A stretch of DNA of 64,000 nt from Halobacteroides halobius DSM 5150 (GCF_000328625.1 NC_019978.1:1922001-1986000); one strand, 5' to 3'. Numbered from the stretch's first letter, positions 9,899 through 20,063 are shown. Translations and numbers: made by a program. Notes: generated by a model not told the origin, from the letters alone.

Positions 9899-10219
9899 AT
9901 GTCAATTCGAAATAATAGCAACAGATTATTAAATCCAGAAGCAGTGAAAGCAATGGATAAGTTTAAAGTAGAAGCTGCACAGGAGCTTAATGTTTCTCAA
10001 GACTATAAGTCTGGTTATTGGGGTAACATGACTTCTCGTGAATGTGGTGCTGTTGGTGGTCAAATGGTTAAGAAAATGATCGCTGAGTATCAAAATAACT
10101 TAGCTAATGGTAATGCTACTCCTCAAGCAGGAGCTGCTAGCAAAGAAACTATTGCTAATGATGCTAAAGATAACTACAATTTAGCTAACAAAGCTGGTTC
10201 TTTTGTTCCTCAACAATAA
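9899..10219 (+). CDS. Small acid-soluble spore protein, alpha/beta type (copy 2)
   Basis: Tandem duplicate of the previous gene, 106 residues. It differs at the N-terminus (MSIRNNSNR instead of MGIRGNSNR), at one alanine-to-valine change and at one Thr-to-Ser change near the C-terminus. Most of the coding DNA is also identical, so the duplication is recent or maintained by gene conversion. It has its own AAAGGAGG ribosome site 40 bases after copy 1, and a strong hairpin follows. Confidence 0.95.
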   Translation: MSIRNNSNRLLNPEAVKAMDKFKVEAAQELNVSQDYKSGYWGNMTSRECGAVGGQMVKKMIAEYQNNLANGNATPQAGAASKETIANDAKDNYNLANKAGSFVPQQ

Positions 10220-10231
10220 AATCAAATATCG

Positions 10232-10261
10232 AAATAAGCGGTGCTTAAGCACCGCTTATTT
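10232..10261 (+). terminator. Hairpin after the SASP genes
   Basis: Perfect palindrome with core AAGCGGTGCTTAAGCACCGC, 12 bases after the second SASP stop. The T run is short (TTATTT), so this is a stable hairpin terminator or transcript stabiliser. Confidence 0.75.
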
Positions 10262-10296
10262 ACAATTTATAGCTAAATAAAGAAAGGGGTTTAATA

Positions 10297-11001
10297 ATGA
10301 AAAAAATTAAATTTTGGCTGGTTTTATCTTTAGTACTGGGACTATTAGTAGGAAATACCATCTCCATAAATGCTCAAAATTATCGCCAACAGGATCAAAA
10401 CCAAAACTTGTTATGTATTATTAAATATGGTGATTCCTTATGGAAAATTAGTCAACGATATGATATCAACTTAGAAAAAATTATTCAAGCTAACCCTCAA
10501 ATTGAAGACCCTAATTTAATATATCCTGGAGATAGAATCTATGAAACTAAAGGGCAAAGACAAAGAAAAGAACAAAAACAACCAGAAAAAGAAAGACAAC
10601 AACAGCCGACTAGTCTTAAAGCAATGGAGAAAAAAATAGTTGCACTAGTAAATCAAGAACGACAGAAACAAGGATTAAAACCTTATCAACACAATCCAAA
10701 ATTATCAAAAGTCGCTCGGACTAAAGCTCAAGATATGGTGAAAAATAATTACTTTAGCCATACTTCTCCTACCTATGGTTCTCCCTTTGAAATGTTAAGT
10801 CAATTCAATGTTAGTTACAGAACTGCTGGAGAAAATATTGCTCAGGGCCAACGTACAGCCCAACAAGTAATGAATGCCTGGATGAATTCTCCAGGGCATC
10901 GCCGCAATATTTTAAATCAAAGATTCACTCAAATTGGTGTTGGATTAGCTAAAGATGAAGATGGAACTCCTTATTGGGTGCAAATGTTTATTAAACCATA
11001 G
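10297..11001 (+). CDS. Exported LysM-CAP domain protein (SafA/YkwD-like)
   Basis: 234-residue exported protein. Residues 1-26 are a signal peptide (FWLVLSLVLGLLVGNTISINA). Residues 40-85 form a LysM peptidoglycan-binding domain (YGDSLWKISQRYDINLEKII, YPGDRIY). After a Gln/Glu/Lys-rich linker, residues 110-234 form a CAP/SCP domain with VNQERQKQGLKPY, YFSHTSPTYGSPFEML, AGENIAQG and WMNSPGHRRNILN. Such proteins in sporulating Firmicutes are often spore-coat or cortex associated; the neighbouring SASPs agree with that, but its function is inferred. Confidence 0.88.
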   Translation: MKKIKFWLVLSLVLGLLVGNTISINAQNYRQQDQNQNLLCIIKYGDSLWKISQRYDINLEKIIQANPQIEDPNLIYPGDRIYETKGQRQRKEQKQPEKERQQQPTSLKAMEKKIVALVNQERQKQGLKPYQHNPKLSKVARTKAQDMVKNNYFSHTSPTYGSPFEMLSQFNVSYRTAGENIAQGQRTAQQVMNAWMNSPGHRRNILNQRFTQIGVGLAKDEDGTPYWVQMFIKP

Positions 11002-11006
11002 ATAAT

Positions 11007-11050
11007 ATAAGTATAATACTTTTCTCAATTGAGAAAAGTATTATACTTAT
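11007..11050. terminator. Convergent bidirectional terminator
   Basis: A 44-base perfect palindrome (centre TTTTCTCAATTGAGAAAA) lies between the LysM-CAP gene and the convergent comEC gene and includes the last codons of comEC. Confidence 0.8.
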
Positions 11051-13235
11051 ATCTTTCTCCATCAGTAATTATAGTAATTGCTCCTTTTTTATCAGTACGT
11101 AATACTTTAATCCCTTTACTTTTTAATCGGTTAATTACTATTGGACTAGGATGTCCATAATTATTCTTTCCAACTGAAATTATAGCTAAGTAAGGATTAA
11201 CAGAATTAATAAATCTCTTTGTACTAGAAGTAGAACTACCATGGTGTGCTACTTTTAATATACTGCTTTTTAATTTACGATTATTAACTAACCGTTGTTC
11301 AATTAACCTTTCAATATCTCCAGTTAATAGTAACCTAAATTGTTTATAAATTACTTGTAAAACTAAAGAGTTATTATTAGTTTTTAATTCTTCAGCCCAG
11401 GGAAGGCTAGGGCCAATTGCTCTAATATTTATAGGAAAGACACTAATCTTATCTCCTGCCATTAATTTAATTAATTTTATACCTTTGTTTTTAGCTATCT
11501 GAGTTAGTTGTTGCTTAAATTCATTCTTTTTAGCTGGAGACGGATAAAAAACTTTATTAACTGCAAATTTTTTTACTATAGGCAGGACTCCCCCTACATG
11601 ATCCTTATGAAAATGGGAGACAAAAATAGCATCTAAATGATTTATTCCTTGCATCCGTAAAAAATTAATTATTTCTCCTCCATTCTTTCCAGCATCCACT
11701 AAAATATGTTCTCCAGTAGGCAGTCTAAAATAAACACCATCAGCTGAACCTACATCAAAGAAGATAATCTTTAATTGCTGCTGATTAATAAAACCTAATT
11801 GTAATATAAGCAACAATACTAAACTTAAAGCTATAATAGATGCTTTCTTCCTATATTGTTTACTATAAGGAATCAATGATAACTTCATCAGTTGAGATAA
11901 GTAATAAACAACTATATAATAAATTATTATCCCTAATAAACTAGGAGTAGCCACAAATAACTTAAAAGCAATATAATTAGCTAACCACTCTACTAGTTGC
12001 AATGCCATAAAGATTAATAATTTGATAATAAAAGCTAATATTTCAGTAGCTATTTGACTAAAAAAACTAACTACAATAAAAATCATTCCTAACCAAAGAA
12101 TAAGACTAACTATAGGCATTACTAATAGATTAGCAATTAACCCTCCTAGTGAAACTTGGTTAAAATAATAAGCTAATATAGGAAATAGACCCACCTGAGC
12201 TGCTAAAGTAGCAGTTAACATCTGATTTAGTCTTGTTGGTAGCCAGATAAAATATCTTTCTAAAACAGGGGCCAAATAAACAATGGCTATTACAGCACCA
12301 AATGATAATTGAAAACTAACTGTAAATAGACTCCTAGGATTAATTAATAAGATAATAAGTCCTACTCCAGCTAATAAATTATATAAATCTATTTTTCGAT
12401 CAAAATATTTTCCTATTAAAACTAGATTAATTAATAATACAGCTCTTAAACTAGATGTTTGAACTCCAACCAGTAATAAATAGACTCCTAAACTAAAACT
12501 AGTTAAAAATAAAATTAAACCATCAGATAATCCAAACTGCTCTCCTAATGAGTAAATTAAATAACTAATTATTCCAATATGAAATCCAGAAATAACTAGT
12601 AAATGACTAATTCCTAGTTCTCTAAATCTTTCATTAATCTTAGCTGGTAACTTAAACTTAACTCCTAGCAATAACGCCTGTAAAAATTGACTATTTGTAC
12701 CTGAAAAATAAGAATCAAAATTAGCTATAATCTGAGATTTTAGATTAAATAATAGCTCTATTAAACTATCTTGGTGGCCAATCTTTTCTAGCTGCTTAAT
12801 TTGACCTACTACATAAATACCTTGTTGTTTAAGATAACTACGATAAGAAAAACCTCCTGGATTTCGCTGGCGATTAGGAAATTCTAATCTAGTAGTTGCT
12901 GCAATCCTATCCCCATAACTTAACCTTACCTGTGAATTTGGATACCAATCGGTAAGTAATATTCGTCTAGTACTAGAGTAATCAAATTCAGGAATTTTCA
13001 AATCAGTAACTACATAACTAGCTCGTTTGTTGGTAATTTCTGCTTTAATAACTCTGCCCTTTAGTCTTACTTTATTTCCTACTATTTGCTTTAATTTATC
13101 TTGTTGCCACTCTAAATTTAAAGTCTGTAAATAGACAATTCCTAATAAGAAAATTAACACTAAGATTAAAAGATTTGATTTATCAGTTGTATGATACCAG
13201 CTATAAACTGTCCCTATAACAAATAAACCAATCAA
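11025..13235 (-). CDS. comEC: ComEC/Rec2 competence DNA channel
   Basis: Polytopic membrane protein that passes single-stranded DNA through the membrane during natural transformation. From the TTG at 13235 it is 736 residues. The Competence domain (LGISHLLVISGFHIGIISYL near 215) is followed by many membrane segments and a C-terminal metallo-beta-lactamase domain with FVSHFHKDHVGG and KVAHHGSSTS. The true start is unclear: the frame stays open another 36 codons up to the comEA stop at 13339 and encodes a likely first membrane helix (VKIFIAFSLGLVIAHYLLP). That extension has no ATG, GTG or TTG, only an ATT at 13343. The gene follows comEA directly. Confidence 0.92.
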   Translation of the reverse strand: MIGLFVIGTVYSWYHTTDKSNLLILVLIFLLGIVYLQTLNLEWQQDKLKQIVGNKVRLKGRVIKAEITNKRASYVVTDLKIPEFDYSSTRRILLTDWYPNSQVRLSYGDRIAATTRLEFPNRQRNPGGFSYRSYLKQQGIYVVGQIKQLEKIGHQDSLIELLFNLKSQIIANFDSYFSGTNSQFLQALLLGVKFKLPAKINERFRELGISHLLVISGFHIGIISYLIYSLGEQFGLSDGLILFLTSFSLGVYLLLVGVQTSSLRAVLLINLVLIGKYFDRKIDLYNLLAGVGLIILLINPRSLFTVSFQLSFGAVIAIVYLAPVLERYFIWLPTRLNQMLTATLAAQVGLFPILAYYFNQVSLGGLIANLLVMPIVSLILWLGMIFIVVSFFSQIATEILAFIIKLLIFMALQLVEWLANYIAFKLFVATPSLLGIIIYYIVVYYLSQLMKLSLIPYSKQYRKKASIIALSLVLLLILQLGFINQQQLKIIFFDVGSADGVYFRLPTGEHILVDAGKNGGEIINFLRMQGINHLDAIFVSHFHKDHVGGVLPIVKKFAVNKVFYPSPAKKNEFKQQLTQIAKNKGIKLIKLMAGDKISVFPINIRAIGPSLPWAEELKTNNNSLVLQVIYKQFRLLLTGDIERLIEQRLVNNRKLKSSILKVAHHGSSTSSTKRFINSVNPYLAIISVGKNNYGHPSPIVINRLKSKGIKVLRTDKKGAITIITDGERYKYNTFLN

Positions 13236-13338
13236 ACTACTAATCCACTTAATCGTTTGAATACTTGGTAATAAATAATGAGCGATAACTAATCCTAAAC
13301 TAAACGCAATAAATATTTTTACTAATCTTCGTTTAACC

Positions 13339-13926
13339 TTAATATGTTACTCGACTCCTTATTTGAGCTAGAGTTCTATTCCCAATTCCAGATACTTTTT
13401 TTAATTCCTCTATATTATTAAATCGGCCATGCTGCTGTCGATAAGTAATAATTTCTTGGGCTGTAACAGGGCCAATTCCTTTTAACTTTTTTAAATTAGT
13501 TTTGTCAGCAAGATTAATATTAATTTTATTACTATCTGCTCCTGTCTTATTTTTCTTCAGTTTAGTAGGAATAATTATTTTACTGCCATCTCTTACTAAC
13601 ACAGCTAAATTAATAGCATTTAAATTAGCTTCTTTAGTTGCTCCCCCAGCCTTCTTCAATAATTTATAGACTCTAGCTCCTTCTTTTACTTTATAAACTC
13701 CAGGATTAGATACTGCTCCACCAATATGAACAAATATTTCTTCAATTGTTGCTTTGTTTTTTCTCTTCTTGTTTACTACTTCTCTTTTTAATTCTCGTTG
13801 CCGGTCTATCTTAATACTTTCATGAGCAGAAAAATTATTCTTAAAGATTAAAAATCCACCTAATCCAACAATTATAATTAATAGTATAACTAATATAACA
13901 TCGTCTCTGTTATTAAAAATTATCAT
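13339..13926 (-). CDS. comEA: ComEA, DNA receptor for transformation
   Basis: Membrane-anchored double-stranded DNA receptor. The 195-residue product has an N-terminal helix (VILVILLIIIVGLGGFLIF), an SLBB domain (VHIGGAVSNPGVYKVKEGAR near 68) and a C-terminal pair of helix-hairpin-helix motifs (LKKLKGIGPVTAQEIITYRQ and LKKVSGIGNRTLAQI). The start follows AAAGGAGGGG. It forms an operon with comEC; no late comEB/comER gene is visible here. Confidence 0.94.
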   Translation of the reverse strand: MIIFNNRDDVILVILLIIIVGLGGFLIFKNNFSAHESIKIDRQRELKREVVNKKRKNKATIEEIFVHIGGAVSNPGVYKVKEGARVYKLLKKAGGATKEANLNAINLAVLVRDGSKIIIPTKLKKNKTGADSNKININLADKTNLKKLKGIGPVTAQEIITYRQQHGRFNNIEELKKVSGIGNRTLAQIRSRVTY

Positions 13927-14018
13927 CCCCTCCTTTCTATCTATTTTTTACCAAGATTATAATTTTATGTATAGCAAATTCAGTAACTTCAACTTAACTT
14001 ATTCAAAAAAGAAAAAGC

Positions 14019-14041
14019 TTGCGTCATAAACGACACAAGCT
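14019..14041 (-). terminator. rho-independent terminator of leuS
   Basis: On the minus strand, GCTTGTGTCG and GACGCAAGC pair across a short loop and are followed by TTTTTC, 11 bases past the leuS stop. Confidence 0.85.
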
Positions 14042-14051
14042 AAATTAAAAC

Positions 14052-16529
14052 TTATTGAGCAACTATATTAACTAACTTTTTAGGAACAACTATCTCTTTA
14101 ATAATCTCTTTACCTTCAATATGACGTTGTACATTTTCTTGTTCTTTAATTATTTCTTTAAGTTCTTCTTCTGCAATATCAGCAGCTACTTTAACTTTAT
14201 CCCTAACTTTACCATTAACCTGAACTACTATTTCAATTTCATCCTTTTTAGTGGCTTCTTGATCAAAATTAGGCCATTCTTGATTATGAATACTATCTTC
14301 ATATCCTAATTTAGTCCATAACTCTTCAGTCATATGGGGGGCAAAAGGAGCTAATAGTAAAACAATATCTTCAACTACTACTTTTAGTAATTGACTATTT
14401 ATTTGTTTAGCCTCATTTAAGTACTTATAAACAGCATTAACCAATTCCATAATAGAACTAATTGCTGTATTTAATTGTCCTCTTTCTTCTATATCACTTG
14501 TTATATCTCTAATTGCTACATGTAATTGACGATGTAACTTTTTATCTAAATCATGATTAATTTCAAATTCAGTTGTTACTTCTTTAATCTGATCTATATT
14601 CTTAGCTACTAATCTCCAAACTCGATTCAAGAAACGTTGAGCTCCTTCTACTCCTTCATCATTCCAATCTAGGTCACGTTCTGGAGGAGCTGCAAATAAA
14701 ATAAATAATCGCGCAACATCAGCGCCATATTCATCTAAAATCTCTAGTGGATCAACAATATTTCCTTTAGATTTAGACATTTTGGCCCCATCTAATAATA
14801 CCATTCCTTGTGTTAGCAAACTTGCGAATGGTTCTTTAGCTTCAACTAACCCCTGATCATTTAAAAACTTCATAAAGAATCGAGCGTATAATAAATGTAA
14901 AATAGCATGCTCAATTCCACCAATATATTGATCAACATTCATCCAATAATTAGCTCTTTCTTGATCAAATACCTTAGTAGTCAATTCTGGACTGGTATAG
15001 CGTAAATAATACCAAGAAGAATCTACAAATGTATCCATAGTGTCCACTTCTCGCTTAGCCGCTTGTCCACACTCAGGGCAAGTAGTCTGCACAAATTCAT
15101 CTACATTCGCTAGTGGAGATTGGCCCTCACCTGTAAATTCTACATTTGTTGGTAACTTAACAGGTAGATCCTCTTCTGGAACGGGTACTGTACCACAATT
15201 ATTACAATGAATTACAGGAATTGGTGTTCCCCAATACCGTTGTCGGGAAATTAACCAATCACGCAGACGATAATTAACATCTTTATTACCTATACCCTCT
15301 TCCTCTAAATAATCTACAATTTTATCAAAAGCATCATCAATACTTAACCCGTTAAGCATTTTGGAATTAGTTACTAAACCATCCTCTGTATAAGCTTCTT
15401 CTAATTTATCTGCAGTTAATTCTTCATCATCTGGTTGAATAACTACCCTAATTGGTAAATCATATTCTTTAGCAAATTCAAAATCACGTTCATCATGAGC
15501 TGGTACAGCCATAATTGCTCCAGTACCATAATCCATTAATACATAATTAGCAATCATTACTGGGATTTCTTCTTTAGTTACTGGGTTAATAGCTTTGATT
15601 CCAGTATCGATTCCTAATTTTTTAGCATCAGTTCCAGTTCTTTCTTCTTCATCTTGATCTTTAACTTCTGCAATGAAGTCTCTAATTTTTGTTTCATTCT
15701 CTTTACCAGTTATTAATTCATCTACTAAAGGATGTTCTGGAGCTAAAACCATATAAGTTGCCCCATAAATAGTGTCTGGACGTGTAGTAAAGACTTCTAA
15801 TTCATGATTACTTTCTTTAATCTTGAATTTAATCTTAGCTCCTTCACTTCGTCCAATCCAATTTTGTTGCATTGTCTTAACCCTCTCTGGCCAGCCATCT
15901 AATAAATCATGATCCGCTAATAATTGATCTGCATAATCTGTGATTTTAAAGAACCATTGCTCTAATTCCTTATCATCAATCACTTCACTATCACAACGTT
16001 CACATTCACCATCTATTACCTGTTCATTAGCTAATACAGTCTGACAGTCTGGACACCAATTGACTTGAGCCTTTTTCTTATAAGCTAATCCTTCTTTATA
16101 TAATTCAAGAAATAGCCATTGAGTCCATTTATAATAATCTGGCTTACAGGTAGCTACCTCTCTCTTCCAATCATAACTTAAACCTAACATCTTAAATTGC
16201 TTTTTCATATTAGAGATATTATCCTCAGTCCAATCAGCTGGATGAATATCACGTTTGATTGCAGCATTTTCTGCAGGTAAACCAAATGCATCCCACCCCA
16301 TAGGATGTAGTACATTATACCCTTGCATTCGTCTAAAACGAGCAAAGACATCACCTAAAGAATAATTTCTAACATGTCCCATATGTAAATTTCCTGATGG
16401 ATAAGGAAACATTTCTAATACATAGTATTCATCTTGATTTTGGTTGATCTCTGTTTGATAAGTTCCTTCTTCTTCCCAGTGTTGTTGCCACTTTTTTTCC
16501 ACCTTACTAAAATTATATCTTTCTTCCAT
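14052..16529 (-). CDS. leuS: Leucyl-tRNA synthetase
   Basis: Charges tRNA-Leu. The 825-residue class I synthetase has the HIGH-type motif ([15 protein letters not shown]) near residue 43 and KMSKS ([14 protein letters not shown]) near 580. The CP1 editing domain contains [20 protein letters not shown] and [16 protein letters not shown]. Zinc-binding cysteines occur at CPDCQTVL and CNNCG/CPECG. I saw no T-box leader in the roughly 100 bases upstream, which is notable because many Firmicute leuS genes have one. Confidence 0.98.
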   Translation of the reverse strand: MEERYNFSKVEKKWQQHWEEEGTYQTEINQNQDEYYVLEMFPYPSGNLHMGHVRNYSLGDVFARFRRMQGYNVLHPMGWDAFGLPAENAAIKRDIHPADWTEDNISNMKKQFKMLGLSYDWKREVATCKPDYYKWTQWLFLELYKEGLAYKKKAQVNWCPDCQTVLANEQVIDGECERCDSEVIDDKELEQWFFKITDYADQLLADHDLLDGWPERVKTMQQNWIGRSEGAKIKFKIKESNHELEVFTTRPDTIYGATYMVLAPEHPLVDELITGKENETKIRDFIAEVKDQDEEERTGTDAKKLGIDTGIKAINPVTKEEIPVMIANYVLMDYGTGAIMAVPAHDERDFEFAKEYDLPIRVVIQPDDEELTADKLEEAYTEDGLVTNSKMLNGLSIDDAFDKIVDYLEEEGIGNKDVNYRLRDWLISRQRYWGTPIPVIHCNNCGTVPVPEEDLPVKLPTNVEFTGEGQSPLANVDEFVQTTCPECGQAAKREVDTMDTFVDSSWYYLRYTSPELTTKVFDQERANYWMNVDQYIGGIEHAILHLLYARFFMKFLNDQGLVEAKEPFASLLTQGMVLLDGAKMSKSKGNIVDPLEILDEYGADVARLFILFAAPPERDLDWNDEGVEGAQRFLNRVWRLVAKNIDQIKEVTTEFEINHDLDKKLHRQLHVAIRDITSDIEERGQLNTAISSIMELVNAVYKYLNEAKQINSQLLKVVVEDIVLLLAPFAPHMTEELWTKLGYEDSIHNQEWPNFDQEATKKDEIEIVVQVNGKVRDKVKVAADIAEEELKEIIKEQENVQRHIEGKEIIKEIVVPKKLVNIVAQ

Positions 16530-16603
16530 CTCTACTCCTCCCTTTTATAATTATATCATATGTATTTTAACATATTTTCTAGTTGATATTTAGCTTTTAA
16601 TTA

Positions 16604-16636
16604 AAGAAAAAGCTCATCCCTTATAAAAAGGGACGA
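16604..16636 (-). terminator. rho-independent terminator of rsfS
   Basis: CTCGTCCC pairs with GGGATGAG (one G-U pair) across a 9-base loop and is followed by CTTTTTCTTT on the minus strand, directly after the rsfS stop. Confidence 0.85.
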
Positions 16637-16639
16637 GAC

Positions 16640-16996
16640 TTATAAATCCTGCCAAGAAACTTCTTTTGCATCTCCCCATAATTTCTCTAAATTATAATGC
16701 TCCCTCTCTTCTTGGTGAAAAATATGAACTATTACATCAGCATAATCTAAAACTATCCACCTATTATTATCAGTTCCTTCTTTACGCACTGGTCTAACTT
16801 CCTCTTCTAAATCATCACCAATAGCATTTAAGATTGCTCTTACATGTGGAGTAGAACTACCACTACAAATTATAAAATAGTCTGCTAAAGTAGTAATCTC
16901 TCTCATATCTAAAACAAGAAGATCTTCCGCTTTTTTAGCAGCAGCACTTGCAATTTTTTTAGCTAATTTGTTTGTTTCTACATCGCCAAGCTCCAT
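16640..16996 (-). CDS. rsfS: Ribosomal silencing factor RsfS
   Basis: Binds ribosomal protein L14 and blocks subunit joining when nutrients are scarce. The 118-residue product carries the family motifs DLLVLDMREITTLADYFIIC, RKEGTDNNRWIVLDYADVIVH and EREHYNLEKLWGDA. The ATG at 16996 follows GGAGGTAA. It lies in the common order nadD-yqeK-LCP-rsfS-leuS. Confidence 0.96.
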   Translation of the reverse strand: MELGDVETNKLAKKIASAAAKKAEDLLVLDMREITTLADYFIICSGSSTPHVRAILNAIGDDLEEEVRPVRKEGTDNNRWIVLDYADVIVHIFHQEEREHYNLEKLWGDAKEVSWQDL

Positions 16997-17059
16997 CAAA
17001 ATTATTACCTCCTATTAAAATATCATTTCACATCTAATAACAAATTATTCTAATCTTAT

Positions 17060-18220
17060 TCACTCTATATTTTTTTCACCAATAATTACCACTACTTGAT
17101 CATTAGTTTTATCTTTAATCATCTTAGCATCCAAATAATCAACTAATGAACTTAATTGCTCCCTTTTACCTGACGAAGCAATTATAATATTTCTAGTATA
17201 TTTAAAGTTATCAGCATTACCAATTTCTTTTATCCGATAACCCTGATTAGATAATAAATCAGCAAATCTAGCAGCCAAACCTGAGGTCCCATTCCCATTT
17301 AAAATAGTTAATTCAATCTGTTGGTGTTTAAAATAAGACTTAGTTTTTATCAATGAAGCTACTACTGCCTTAACTTCCTGTAAATCTGGTAACCAATAGC
17401 TAATTCCTTCAATATGCTCTGGACTACCTGGTAACATTTTCATTACCACTTGCTCTAATTGAAAATCATCTACGATAGTAGCTAATTTAAATAACTTAGT
17501 AAATTCTAAATCAGTTACCACATGTTCTCTAAATTTACTAATCAACTCCGGGGTCTTCAATAAGGTTTTAAAACTTAATACTTGCTTAGAAGCGGCTTTT
17601 AAAAACTTTTGCTGCCTTCTTATTCTTCCAATATCTCCTAGTGCATCATGTCTAAATCTAACATACTCTAAAGCTTCTTGACCTGTTAATTTTTGTTGAC
17701 CAGCTTCTATATCAATATTTAATCCAGCAGCCTGATCAACATAATGCAGGTCCTTTTCTACATTAATTTCTATACCACCTAGAGTATTAACTAAAGCAAC
17801 AAATCCTTGATAGTCAATCTGCAAATGATAATCAAGAGGAATCTTTAAATAATCCTCTATAGTCTTAATAGTTAAATCTAATCCTCCATAAGAGTAAGCT
17901 GCATTAATCTTATGATATCCTTTATAACCAGGGATCTTTACTCTAGTATCTCGTGGAATAGACAATAAACCTACTTGCTTAGTTTCTAAATTAAAACTAG
18001 CTACCATTATCGTATCAGAACGTCTAAGCCCCTTTTTCTTAGCATCTGAACCTAATACGACTAAATTAAATTTATCTTCTAAATTAACTTCTCTTCTTTC
18101 ATTTTTTTCTTTAACCTGCTTAGGGGTTGCATCAAAGAAGGATTTATTAAAGATTACAAATCCTATACCAGCAATAAATACAGTTGCCAATAGTAAGCTA
18201 CTAATAAACTTTTTAGACAT
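17060..18220 (-). CDS. LytR-CpsA-Psr (LCP) family protein
   Basis: Membrane-anchored enzyme family that transfers lipid-linked glycopolymers to peptidoglycan. The 386-residue product has one N-terminal membrane helix, the LCP domain (FNLVVLGSDAKKKGLRRSDT near 50, LLSIPRDTRVKIPGY, HKINAAYSYGG, GQEALEYVRFRHD with the catalytic arginines) and a C-terminal LytR_C domain (LTILNGNGTSGLAARFADLL). The acceptor polymer cannot be told from sequence. Confidence 0.92.
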   Translation of the reverse strand: MSKKFISSLLLATVFIAGIGFVIFNKSFFDATPKQVKEKNERREVNLEDKFNLVVLGSDAKKKGLRRSDTIMVASFNLETKQVGLLSIPRDTRVKIPGYKGYHKINAAYSYGGLDLTIKTIEDYLKIPLDYHLQIDYQGFVALVNTLGGIEINVEKDLHYVDQAAGLNIDIEAGQQKLTGQEALEYVRFRHDALGDIGRIRRQQKFLKAASKQVLSFKTLLKTPELISKFREHVVTDLEFTKLFKLATIVDDFQLEQVVMKMLPGSPEHIEGISYWLPDLQEVKAVVASLIKTKSYFKHQQIELTILNGNGTSGLAARFADLLSNQGYRIKEIGNADNFKYTRNIIIASSGKREQLSSLVDYLDAKMIKDKTNDQVVVIIGEKNIE

Positions 18221-18235
18221 TATTTCACCCCTTAA

Positions 18236-18793
18236 TTACAGGAGGGAGTTCCGGGTTTCAATCGTTTGTGGATGAATTATAGCCTCCTGTTCTAAATTAT
18301 ATCTAATTGTATTATCACAAGCAATTCTAACTGCTTCATTTAAGGGTTGCCCCTTGACCTTGGCCCTTAATTTATCAATAGCTTTACAATCTCTATTTGG
18401 TTCAATATAATCAGCCAAAAATATAATTTTATCTAAATCATTCATTTGGGGGCTACCTAAAGTATGAAGGCTAATAGCTTGTAAAATATCTTGGTCACTA
18501 ATCTTAAATCTTCTTTTCACTAATTGAGCACCTACGGGCCCATGTAATAAAGCAGGTATCTTTTGACAAACACTGTCTATCACTATACCAAACTCTTTTG
18601 CCTTTTGCAATAGCAGTTTCTTAGAGAAACCCTTAGCACAATCGTGTAATAATCCAGCCCAACGTGCTTTTTTAGTACTAACATTATATCTGCTTGCTAA
18701 TTTAACAGCAGTATTTCTAACTCCTAAACTGTGTTTTAAACGCTTAGTACTAATCATATCTTTTAATTTTCTTATAATCTCTTCTTCAGTCAT
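18236..18793 (-). CDS. yqeK: YqeK, HD-domain diadenosine tetraphosphatase
   Basis: HD-domain hydrolase; the family splits Ap4A symmetrically. The 185-residue product has RLKHSLGVRNTAVKLA, the metal site GLLHDCAKG, ALLHGPVGAQL, ISLHTLGSP and FLADYIEPNRDC, all characteristic. It ends 16 bases before the LCP gene and lies 4 bases downstream of nadD, so the three are probably co-transcribed. Confidence 0.94.
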   Translation of the reverse strand: MTEEEIIRKLKDMISTKRLKHSLGVRNTAVKLASRYNVSTKKARWAGLLHDCAKGFSKKLLLQKAKEFGIVIDSVCQKIPALLHGPVGAQLVKRRFKISDQDILQAISLHTLGSPQMNDLDKIIFLADYIEPNRDCKAIDKLRAKVKGQPLNEAVRIACDNTIRYNLEQEAIIHPQTIETRNSLL

Positions 18794-18796
18794 TCT

Positions 18797-19408
18797 TCAT
18801 TCCTCCACATATAAATTATATTTATTGATATAAGATTCAATTTCTTTAGGCAATTGATACTTAATTGGTTGTCCAGCCTTAACCCGTTGTCTAATATCAG
18901 TCGAGGAAATAGCTAAGCTAGGAATCTTTAATGTATAAATACTATTTCGATAAGCAGCGTAAATCTCTTGTCCTAATTTAGAAAGGGAATAACCAGGTCT
19001 ACTAGCAGCAATAAAATTTGCTTCCTTTAATAGTTCTTCAGGATTCTTCCAAGTGAAAATTTCTAAAATTGCATCCGCTCCAGTAATAAAATAAATCTCT
19101 GCTTGAGGGTAAATTTTCTTAAATTCTTTAACTGTATCTATAGTATATGATAACCCAGTTCTATCAATTTCTAACCGTGAAACCCTAAATTTAGGGTTAT
19201 TTATAGTAGCTAATACAGTCATCGTATATCTATTCTCTGCTGAAGTAATCTTTTGTTCCGTCTTATGTGGAGGATTACCTGAAGGAAGAAAAATCACCTT
19301 ATCTAAATTATACTGATATGCTGCACACTCTGCTGTTAAAAGATGTCCATTATGAATTGGATCAAAGGTCCCTCCCATAATTCCAATTGTTAGTTTATCT
19401 TCTACCAT
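18797..19408 (-). CDS. nadD: Nicotinate-nucleotide adenylyltransferase
   Basis: Makes nicotinate adenine dinucleotide in NAD synthesis. The 203-residue product has the nucleotidyltransferase motif [16 protein letters not shown] near residue 8, [25 protein letters not shown] and the C-terminal [20 protein letters not shown]. The ATG at 19408 is chosen because GGAG lies 9 bases upstream; a TTG at 19417 is too close to that site. Confidence 0.96.
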   Translation of the reverse strand: MVEDKLTIGIMGGTFDPIHNGHLLTAECAAYQYNLDKVIFLPSGNPPHKTEQKITSAENRYTMTVLATINNPKFRVSRLEIDRTGLSYTIDTVKEFKKIYPQAEIYFITGADAILEIFTWKNPEELLKEANFIAASRPGYSLSKLGQEIYAAYRNSIYTLKIPSLAISSTDIRQRVKAGQPIKYQLPKEIESYINKYNLYVEE

Positions 19409-19535
19409 AAATGTCAACTCCTAATTCAATTTTTGGCTTAGTTATTATATTATAATAATTATACTATTCTCTCAAGAAAGTTTCATCACATATTTATAAA
19501 GACAATTGGGCAAAATTTATTTAGGAGGGGATTTG

Positions 19536-20063
19536 ATGTCTAAAACTAAACTATCATCTACACTAGCTAAACAAAAATTAATTGAACTAAAAAATTTGTA
19601 TCAACAACCACCTAATCCAAATATTATTCCTAATAAATTATATCATTATGTTAGAGAAAACCAACGAAAGTTAATTGAGGAAGCAATTAATAAAATAAAA
19701 AAAGATGGACTTAAAGTGGCTAATCCTAGAGATACTACAAGCATTATAGATGATAAAACTCAAAGACCTGCTGGTATTTATTTTTGGGGCCAACCAATCA
19801 AAGATGAAATACATATTGAAGTAGAAATTGATGATCTTAACTTAAATCAATTGTATGCCTTCCCGCATCAAATAGCTGATACTATTTTAAAGATAAACCA
19901 AAATTATATATTACCAAATAATTTTTGGGCCAAGTTAAAGAAAATAGCACAACCTATTCCATTTAGTGAATATAAGGGACAATTTAGAGCTGAATTTATT
20001 TATACTGTTGATATTTCCCCTGAATTACTAAAAATTAACTCAAAACCTTTAGTTACTTCTTAA
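19536..20063 (+). CDS. Hypothetical protein, 175 residues
   Basis: I do not recognise this gene. It has a strong ribosome site (TTAGGAGGGG) before the ATG at 19536, and its 3' end overlaps the convergent trkA gene by 11 bases. The product is soluble, with no signal or membrane segment. The pattern KLYHYVRENQRKLIEEAI, followed by GIYFWGQPIKDEIHIEVEID and then EYKGQFRAEFIYT, faintly recalls the opening of ADP-ribosyltransferase-fold proteins (LYHYT...LESIL types). That is only a visual resemblance. Confidence 0.75.
   Translation: MSKTKLSSTLAKQKLIELKNLYQQPPNPNIIPNKLYHYVRENQRKLIEEAINKIKKDGLKVANPRDTTSIIDDKTQRPAGIYFWGQPIKDEIHIEVEIDDLNLNQLYAFPHQIADTILKINQNYILPNNFWAKLKKIAQPIPFSEYKGQFRAEFIYTVDISPELLKINSKPLVTS

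Noticed and set aside
16530-16640. T-box riboswitch upstream of leuS
   Set aside because: The 110 bases between rsfS and leuS hold the rsfS terminator and AT-rich spacer; no T-box sequence or specifier hairpin was found.
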